Shown here: piece by piece, positions 14,413 to 19,571 of the stretch | Numbering within the stretch: position 1 is the first letter of the stretch | How the letters are laid out: every line of letters starts with the position of its first letter | NCBI GenBank assembly: GCA_027306715.1 | Contig: DAHUZG010000422.1 | Span: forward strand, 1-19,571 | Direction: 5' to 3' | DNA from: Acidimicrobiaceae bacterium | Lineage (GTDB): Bacteria; Actinomycetota; Acidimicrobiia; Acidimicrobiales; Bog-793 | DNA length: 19,571 nucleotides | Notes under the pieces: model-generated | What the model saw: the letters and a program-made list of their open reading frames with translations, nothing else | Database searches by the model: none | What the model was told of the DNA's origin: nothing | Made by a program: the position numbers and the translations under genes

Positions 14413-15603
14413 AGGAGGCCGCGAGGACGCCGCCCGCAGGGACGCCGGGGCGCTCGAGCTCGTGTCGAGCGGAAGGATGCCGTTCGAGCGCCGGCACGCT
14501 TGCGCCAGGCAGGACAGGCCGTAGGCCCGCTCGATCCCGGCGAGGACGCCGAACCCGTTGAGATACGACCGGTAGTCGCCGCGGTGGGCGGTCGCCGCCG
14601 AGACGATCGTCGTCAGCACGTGGTTGCCCGCCCCGGTGAGGTACTCGCCCTGGCCCTGGCCGCTCCCGCTGCCCTCGTCGTAGGTGAGGATGATCGTCCC
14701 GCCGTGGCGGTACCACGACGTGTCCTCGATGGCCGGTATCTCGCGGGAGAGGAAGCGGTCTCCGGCTGCCATGGTGGCGCAGGGGTCGTCGCCGCCGGCG
14801 TCGTGGCAGATCTGCGGGCTGTACCAGACGAAGTCCGGCGCCCGGGCGCTGTCGAGCTGGCGGAGCATCACCGAGGACGGCTCGATGCGCGAGCAGTCGG
14901 AGCGCACGAGCGCCCGGACGTAGACGAACGGGTCGTGGCGCACGCCGTAGGAGTGCCCCACGGTGCCGTTGTCGGCGTTCTGCTGGTCGCAATTGTGCGG
15001 CATCGAGCCGAGGTAGGCCGACCAGGTGAGCCGCCGCGCTTCGAGCTGGCCGACGAGCGTCGGGGCCGACGTCTCACACGACGGGCCGGGCTGGCAGTCG
15101 CCGGTCGACCAGCTGAAGAACTGCCCGGTGAGAAGGGCAAGGTAATTGTCGAGGCTGTAGTGGCCGACGCCGTAGGAGCTCGTCGCCGTCTCGTAGCTGC
15201 GCGCCAGCGCCGTCTGGTAGGGCGCGGCCGGGTTGCCGACCACAGAGGAGTACGAGTTGTTCTCCATCATGAGCACCATGATGTGAGGAGCGGCGGCTGC
15301 AACGGGGCTCGAGGTCGACGTCGGCGCTGACGCCGGCGCTGACGTTGTCGGGGGCGTCTTCGAGGACGCGCGCACCGTCGTCGGTGCCACCGTCGTCGGC
15401 GCCACCGTCGTCGGCGCCACCGTCGTCGGCGCCACCGTCGTCGGTGCCGTGGTCGCCGGGCGCGAGGAGGCAGCGGTGGACGGGCTTCCCGAGCGGGTGA
15501 TGACGAACACGGTGCCCGCCACGAGCACGGCGGCCACCGCGATCGGGATCGCCAGCAAGCGGGCGCGACGCGATCGGCCGGGTCGGTCAGGGGCGGGGCT
15601 CAT
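14407..15603 (-). CDS. Phosphoesterase (phospholipase C/acid phosphatase family), membrane-anchored or secreted
   Basis: This 398-aa protein has a basic N-terminus, then a hydrophobic segment (about 15-35) and a Thr/Pro/Ala linker with tandem TTVAP units (about 55-77). The catalytic domain begins at 106 with HIMVLMMENNSYSSVVGN, the family's metal/nucleophile segment (MMENxS). It continues with GHYSLDNYLALLTG, DFVWYSPQICHD, and the metal-binding TIILTYDEG near the C-terminal third. This matches the phosphoesterase family containing bacterial phospholipase C and AcpA-type acid phosphatases. Paired Cys residues fit an extracytoplasmic site. The substrate is undetermined. ATG at 15603 lacks a strong Shine-Dalgarno. 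It is preceded by a 111-bp gap after the FAD-subunit gene. Confidence 0.83.
   Translation of the reverse strand: MSPAPDRPGRSRRARLLAIPIAVAAVLVAGTVFVITRSGSPSTAASSRPATTAPTTVAPTTVAPTTVAPTTVAPTTVRASSKTPPTTSAPASAPTSTSSPVAAAAPHIMVLMMENNSYSSVVGNPAAPYQTALARSYETATSSYGVGHYSLDNYLALLTGQFFSWSTGDCQPGPSCETSAPTLVGQLEARRLTWSAYLGSMPHNCDQQNADNGTVGHSYGVRHDPFVYVRALVRSDCSRIEPSSVMLRQLDSARAPDFVWYSPQICHDAGGDDPCATMAAGDRFLSREIPAIEDTSWYRHGGTIILTYDEGSGSGQGQGEYLTGAGNHVLTTIVSAATAHRGDYRSYLNGFGVLAGIERAYGLSCLAQACRRSNGILPLDTSSSAPASLRAASSRPPA
15374..15448. repeat. Five-copy 15-bp coding repeat (TTVAP linker)
   Basis: Units of ACCGTCGTCGGCGCC with rare T/C changes run in frame for 75 bp, encoding APTTV repeats on the minus strand. 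As a multiple of three, copy number can vary without a frameshift. The linker probably spans the cell envelope between anchor and enzyme. Confidence 0.9.
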
Positions 15604-15714
15604 CTGGTCGCTGTCGTCGATGCGACCATCTTTGCCGACGAGTCTGAAGCATTCGTGACGATTCGCCGGCGCCGGCGCGCGCCGTGGGGCATCGAGCGCC
15701 CGTTGACGGCGCTG
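15604..15714. other. Intergenic gap with GC palindrome
   Basis: The 111-bp gap between the FAD-subunit stop and the phosphoesterase start holds CGCCGGCGCCGGCG (15664-15677), a perfect 14-bp palindrome that could form a hairpin in either transcript. I see no gene and no confident promoter. Confidence 0.5.
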
Positions 15715-16593
15715 CTACCGGCGGCCGTCGCCGAGCGGCGCCGCCGGCACCCCCAACACCTCGCCGAGCAACCGACCGGCGATGACCCCGGCGACGTGGC
15801 GCTTGTACTCCGCAGAGCCGAGGCGATCGTCCGACGGCGTCACGGTCGACCTGACGAGCCCGACCACCGCCTCGACCAGGGCGGCGTCGGCCCGGGCCCC
15901 GAGGAGCCCGCCGGTCTCGATCGCCAGCGGCACCGGCCCGACCGAGCCGAGGGCCAGCGCCAGCTCGACGACGCTGCCCGCCTCGTCGACAACGGTCGAG
16001 GCCGCCACCGAGACGGTCGGGAAGTCGGAGGCCGAGCCGGGTGCGAACCGCAGGTATCCGCTCGCAGAACGCCGTCCCGGCTCCGAGTCCGCCGGGGGCA
16101 GGCGGACCTCGGTGACGAGCTCGTCGTCTGCGAGCGCCGTCTCGAGATGGCCGCGGAACAGATCGGCGATCGGGAGCGTCCGCTCCCCCGAGCGACTGCG
16201 GCAGACGACGACGGCGCGGCTCACCATCAGCGCCGGCGGCAGGTCCTGGCGGGGGTCGGCGTGAGCCAGCGCCCCGCCGAGCCGGGCCTGCGAGCGCACC
16301 CGCGGATTGCCGACGCAGCCCGCGGCGAGCGCCACGTGCGGCAGTCGCCGGCGGGCGAGCTCCGAGCCGGCCAGCCCGGCGAGCGTCGTCGAGGCGCCGA
16401 TCCGCATCCCGTCGGGGCCGTCCTCGATCCCCTGCAGCTCCTCGAGCGCGGCGAGCGAGACGAGCCGATCGACCTCGAGGAGGCGCAGGTTGAGCAACGT
16501 CGAGATCGCCGTGCCCCCGGCGAGAGGCAAGCCCCCGTCGCCGACCAGCTCGAGCGCCTCGGCGAGCCCCGCCGGCCGCAGCAGCTCAGTCAT
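15715..16593 (-). CDS. Molybdenum hydroxylase FAD-binding subunit (CoxM/XdhB type)
   Basis: This 292-aa protein carries the FAD-binding pattern of the xanthine dehydrogenase family: PLAGGTAISTLLNLRL near residues 23-38 (the AGGT loop) and later AAGCVGNPRVRSQARLGGALAHADPRQDL, corresponding to the GN-xxR-xxx-GGN-xxxADP-xxDxP flavin site. The C-terminal CO-dehydrogenase-type domain follows. It takes electrons from the 2Fe2S subunit. ATG at 16593 has GAGGG five bases upstream; a GTG one codon earlier is possible. The start site lies within a 16-bp tandem repeat that duplicates ribosome site and start codon. It is the last gene of the three-subunit operon. Confidence 0.9.
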   Translation of the reverse strand: MTELLRPAGLAEALELVGDGGLPLAGGTAISTLLNLRLLEVDRLVSLAALEELQGIEDGPDGMRIGASTTLAGLAGSELARRRLPHVALAAGCVGNPRVRSQARLGGALAHADPRQDLPPALMVSRAVVVCRSRSGERTLPIADLFRGHLETALADDELVTEVRLPPADSEPGRRSASGYLRFAPGSASDFPTVSVAASTVVDEAGSVVELALALGSVGPVPLAIETGGLLGARADAALVEAVVGLVRSTVTPSDDRLGSAEYKRHVAGVIAGRLLGEVLGVPAAPLGDGRR

Positions 16594-16640
16594 CACAGCC
16601 CTCAGTCATCACAGCCCTCAGTCACCACAGCCCTCAGTCA
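16587..16640. repeat. 16-bp tandem repeat carrying the FAD-subunit start site
   Basis: CAGTCATCACAGCCCT at 16587-16602 and 16603-16618, CAGTCACCACAGCCCT at 16619-16634, then a partial copy. On the minus strand each unit reads AGGGCTGTGATGACTG (or GTGGTGACTG), repeating a Shine-Dalgarno-like GAGGG plus start codons. Because 16 is not a multiple of three, the copies are in different frames. Confidence 0.9.
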
Positions 16641-16660
16641 CCAGCCCGCAGCCAGGGCTG

Positions 16661-17140
16661 TCAGGCACTGCTGCCCCGGGCGCGGCTGCCCTCAGCAACG
16701 CAGCGCGCCTTCACGGCCTCGACGATGGTCGAGTAGCCGGTGCAACGACAGAGATTCCCGGCGAAGAAGTGCCGGATCGTCTCCTCGTCGGGGACACCCG
16801 GACCGAGGTGGACATACGCCCAGCAGGCGACGAGCTGGCCGGGCGAGCAAGCGCCGCATTGCAACGCCTCGGCAACAGCCAGGGCGTCGGCGGTCTCCGG
16901 GTCGGTCCGGGAGAGGCCCTCGGCGGTCCAGACCTCGGCCCCGTCGGCCAGGCCGGCGAGGTAGAGGCACGAGCTCACGTAGGAGCCGCCGACGATCACC
17001 CCGCAGGCGCCGCACACCCCGACGCCGCACCCTTCCTTGACCGCCGTGTGGCCGTGCCGGCGGAGCATGGCGAGCAGCGACTCGTCACCGTCGGCGTCTC
17101 CGCTGAAGGTCTCGCCGTTCAGCTGCAGGCTGACTCTCAT
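16661..17140 (-). CDS. Molybdenum hydroxylase 2Fe-2S subunit (CoxS/XdhC type)
   Basis: This 159-aa protein has both clusters. The plant-type ferredoxin Cys set is C38, C43, C46 and C58 (EGCGVGVCGACG...SSC); the second all-helical set is C95, C98, C131 and C133 (QCGACSPGQ...NLCRCTGY). It carries electrons from the molybdenum centre to the FAD subunit. Q94 next to C95 is the usual molybdopterin-contacting residue. The ATG overlaps the stop of the Mo-subunit gene (ATGA), indicating translational coupling. Length and spacing are normal for the family. A short run of repeats separates it from the FAD gene. Confidence 0.95.
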   Translation of the reverse strand: MRVSLQLNGETFSGDADGDESLLAMLRRHGHTAVKEGCGVGVCGACGVIVGGSYVSSCLYLAGLADGAEVWTAEGLSRTDPETADALAVAEALQCGACSPGQLVACWAYVHLGPGVPDEETIRHFFAGNLCRCTGYSTIVEAVKARCVAEGSRARGSSA

Positions 17141-19257
17141 CGCCGCGCCCTCATCGCCGCGCCCTCATCGCCGCTGGCGATGAGCCCCCGCCAGACCTTC
17201 TCGGCGGTGAGCGGGAGCGAGCGCAGGCGCACGCCGCCGGCGTCGGCGAGGGCATTGGCGACCGCGGCTGCTGTCGGCACGTTGGAGAGCTCCCCGATCG
17301 CCTTCACGCCGCCCGGCTCGACGCCGAGGCTGCCCTCGACGAGGACGGTCCGCCAGGCCGGGACGTCCTCGGCGGTCGGGATCCGGAACTCGCCGAGCGT
17401 GCCCGCTCCGACCTGGCCGCCCTCGAGGTCGAGGTCCTCGAGGGAGGCGAAGCCGTAGCCCATGGCCGCCCCGCCGTCGATCTGCATCTGGTGCGCTCGG
17501 GGGTTGACGACGCGCGCCGAGTCGACAGCGGTCAGCACCTCGAGGACGCGGTAGGCGCCGGTCGCCGGGTCGAGGGCGACCTGTGCGAGCTGGACGACGA
17601 ACGAGGTCACCTCCGGGCCCTCGGCGCCGCCGCTGGCGACGATCGTCTCGCCGCCGCCGTCCTTCCAGGCCCGCGCCGCTGCGGCGGCGGCCCCGAGCGC
17701 GCTGGCGGTCACCCAGCTCCCGCCCACCCCGGCGTCAGGAGGGAGCTCGGCGGTGCTCGCCAGGCGGACGACGACCTCGGCACGGTCGAGACCGAGCTGC
17801 TCGGCGACCTCGGCGCGGACCGCCTCGTAGGAGCCGGTGCCGGTGTCGGGGAAGGGGACCTCGACGCTGAGCGGGTCCCCGGTGCCGGCTCGCGAGAGGC
17901 GCAACGTCGTCCGCATCGGCACGTTCGGGCGGTCGTAGAGGGCGACGCCGCGCCCGTGCAGCCAGCCCGGCGGCACCTCGAGCCGGCGGCTGGCGGCGAC
18001 CGCCGCCTCGAGCACCTCGCCACCGCGACACTCGGTCCAGGTCGTGCCGTGGAGGTTGGGCTCGCCCTGGCGAAGCACATTGCGCCGACGCAGCTCGACG
18101 GGGTCGATGCCGGCGAGCGCGGCCAGCTCGTCGACCGCCGACTCGAGAGCAAAGGTGAGCTGCGGCGCTCCGGGCGCCCGCATGTGGCCACCAGGGACGC
18201 TGTTGGTGTAGGCGACGACGGACTCGAGAGCGAAGACGGAAAGCCCATAAGCCGTCCCGGCCTCGCTCATGCCGGGCAGGTTGACGTCGGGCATCACCTT
18301 GCAGCCGGCATAGGCGCCGCCGTCGAAGACCGCATCGACGGCGAGCGCGCTGAACCTGCCCTCCCCGTCGCTGCCGAGCCGCACCCGGATCCGCGACCCG
18401 TGACGGGGGTTGGTCGCCGAGAGGTCCTCGTCGTAATGAAGCGCGATCCGCACCGGGCGCCGCGTCCACTCGCTGGCCAGCACGCAGATCGGGGCCAGCA
18501 GCGCCGCCCCCTTGCCACCGAAGTCGCCGCCGATGGCCACCGGCTCGACGACGATCCGCTGCTGGTCGATCCCGAGGCACTCCGACAGCTGCGCTCGCAA
18601 GCGGTAGGGCTGCTTGTTCGTCATCCACACGTGGATACGGCCGTCGTCGTCGACCTCGGCCACGCAGGCCTGCGGCTCGATGTAGCCGTGGTGGCCGCGC
18701 GGGCTCGTGTAGGTCTGGTCGACGACGTGGGCGCTTGCCGCCAACGCCGCCTCGGTCGCCGCCAGGTCGCCGGCGACGATGCGCGACTGGACGTTGTGCG
18801 AGCCCTCGGGGGCGGCGGCGGAGGGGTACAGCCAGGGCTGCTCGTGGACGGCCGGGCTCGTCGGGTCGAGGGCGGCGAGGGCGTCGAGCACGGGCTCGAG
18901 CGGCTCGTAGTCGACCTCGACGAGCTCGACGGCACGGTCAGCAGCGGCGCGCGTCTCGGCGATCACCACCGCCACGGGCTCTCCGACGTAGCGGACGCGG
19001 TCGACCGCCAGCGCCGGGATGTCCCGCGCCATCCGCCCCCAGAGGCGCACCCCGACCTCGGCGCCGGTGAGCACGGCGAGCACGCCCGGCACGCCGAGCG
19101 CCCGGGCGGCGTCGACAGAGACGAGACGCGCCGAGGGCAGGCCGCTACGCACGAGCGCCGCCTCGCACATCCCCGGACGACGCAGGTCGCTCGTGTAGCG
19201 CTGCTCACCGGCCAGCTTGGCGCGGGCGTCAGCCCTGATCGTCGCCATCGTGGCCAT
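17137..19257 (-). CDS. Molybdenum hydroxylase large subunit (xanthine dehydrogenase family, molybdopterin-binding)
   Basis: About 706 aa. The N-terminal domain runs from RADARAKLAGEQRYTSDL to VEVDYEPLEPVLD. The Mo-binding domain follows with HHGYIEPQACVAEVD, GGDFGGKG and, near residue 355, GGHMRAPGAPQ, the segment equivalent to the substrate-site Arg loop. The catalytic base is probably E656 in KAIGELSNVP. The active loop is not AYRCSFR, so this is not a form I CO dehydrogenase. It belongs to the xanthine/aldehyde/aromatic hydroxylase group, which adds water-derived oxygen to a substrate carbon; the substrate is unknown. The ATG at 19257 has GGGGAGG twelve bases upstream; GTG at 19296 and ATG at 19248 are alternatives. 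No XdhC-like chaperone or MoCo gene is seen here. Confidence 0.92.
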   Translation of the reverse strand: MATMATIRADARAKLAGEQRYTSDLRRPGMCEAALVRSGLPSARLVSVDAARALGVPGVLAVLTGAEVGVRLWGRMARDIPALAVDRVRYVGEPVAVVIAETRAAADRAVELVEVDYEPLEPVLDALAALDPTSPAVHEQPWLYPSAAAPEGSHNVQSRIVAGDLAATEAALAASAHVVDQTYTSPRGHHGYIEPQACVAEVDDDGRIHVWMTNKQPYRLRAQLSECLGIDQQRIVVEPVAIGGDFGGKGAALLAPICVLASEWTRRPVRIALHYDEDLSATNPRHGSRIRVRLGSDGEGRFSALAVDAVFDGGAYAGCKVMPDVNLPGMSEAGTAYGLSVFALESVVAYTNSVPGGHMRAPGAPQLTFALESAVDELAALAGIDPVELRRRNVLRQGEPNLHGTTWTECRGGEVLEAAVAASRRLEVPPGWLHGRGVALYDRPNVPMRTTLRLSRAGTGDPLSVEVPFPDTGTGSYEAVRAEVAEQLGLDRAEVVVRLASTAELPPDAGVGGSWVTASALGAAAAAARAWKDGGGETIVASGGAEGPEVTSFVVQLAQVALDPATGAYRVLEVLTAVDSARVVNPRAHQMQIDGGAAMGYGFASLEDLDLEGGQVGAGTLGEFRIPTAEDVPAWRTVLVEGSLGVEPGGVKAIGELSNVPTAAAVANALADAGGVRLRSLPLTAEKVWRGLIASGDEGAAMRARR

Positions 19258-19314
19258 CCCGTCGTGATGCCTCCCCGGCGCGCTCACCGCAGGCACCGCA
19301 GGGACGGTGCCGGC

Positions 19315-19571
19315 TCAGGCCTTGACTCCCCACAGCTTGGCGTAGCGGGCGACGAAGTCCGGGTAGCCGACCCAGCCCTTGGAGACGTTTCCCTTGAGGT
19401 TGGCCTTGGTGAGGATCTCCTCGACGACCGCCCCGCTCGCTTCATCGGGCGACACCGCCTGGCCGGTGATCATGCGAGCCTCGGCGTCGATCAAGGCGAA
19501 CGAGAGGTTCGGGAAGTCGGCGCCGATGCCCGCCGTCTCTCCGATCCCGAGGCCGGTGCCGTGGTCGATGC
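19315..19571 (-). CDS. Unidentified protein, C-terminal 84 residues only
   Basis: The minus strand is open from the window edge to TGA at 19315-19317. The end of the protein reads DHGTGLGIGETAGIGADFPN, then LSFALIDAEARMITGQAVSP, and finishes GYPDFVARYAKLWGVKA. Codon use matches neighbours and it lies about 57 bp upstream of the Mo-subunit start on the same strand, so it is a real gene, probably of the same operon. I do not recognise the family: a solute-binding protein or a metabolic enzyme are both possible. Its N-terminus and start lie beyond the window. Confidence 0.7.
   Translation of the reverse strand, partial: IDHGTGLGIGETAGIGADFPNLSFALIDAEARMITGQAVSPDEASGAVVEEILTKANLKGNVSKGWVGYPDFVARYAKLWGVKA

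Overview
The window is high-GC DNA (roughly 70% by eye). It uses GTG and TTG starts and has many overlapping stop/start junctions, which suggests an actinobacterium. An MmpL-type RND transporter, a CsoR-family repressor, Tat-exported enzymes and a small Cys-rich protein of a type I recall mainly from Actinomycetota all fit. I cannot fix the genus; a lineage near Acidimicrobiia is only a guess. No rRNA, tRNA, CRISPR array, transposase or phage gene block is visible.

Layout. (1) 1-5767, plus strand: a translationally coupled run of a 5'-truncated P2-type (Na+/K+-ATPase-like) cation ATPase, two TrkA/RCK-type NAD-binding proteins and an exported GH51-like glycoside hydrolase. (2) 5840-7414, minus: a Tat-exported arylsulfotransferase-like protein. 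(3) 7674-11400: an apparent CsoR-type regulon. It contains a csoR-like gene (minus), an MMPL transporter (minus), a divergent DUF302 gene (plus) and a 56-aa four-Cys mini-protein (minus). Each transcription unit carries the same operator-like palindrome (TACCCAGGGGGGTA and variants) laid over a -10-like element. The mini-protein promoter has this element in tandem. (4) 11481-13312: a DEAD-box RNA helicase (minus) divergent from a cold shock protein gene (plus) whose leader can form a long hairpin next to the start codon. (5) 13403-14362: a PfkB sugar kinase. (6) 14407-15603, minus: an anchored or secreted phosphoesterase with TTVAP repeats. (7) 15715-19571, minus: a molybdenum hydroxylase operon in the order (unidentified gene)-Mo subunit-2Fe2S subunit-FAD subunit.

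How the parts may work together. The first block looks like monovalent-cation handling with RCK-type ligand sensing. The third block looks like a stress-responsive export and thiol/metal-linked module under one repressor. Its CsoR-like protein keeps both sensor cysteines but has Gly where copper sensors have His, so copper may not be the signal. The helicase/CSP pair is a plausible cold or RNA-remodelling unit. The three XDH-family subunits are a complete hydroxylase of unknown substrate.

Short tandem duplications of 11-22 bp recur in the intergenic DNA (5776-5817, 7623-7666, 10880-11011, 11338-11396, 14382-14412, 16587-16640) and inside one gene (15374-15448). They are a striking feature of this stretch and sit at gene ends, operators and one start site.
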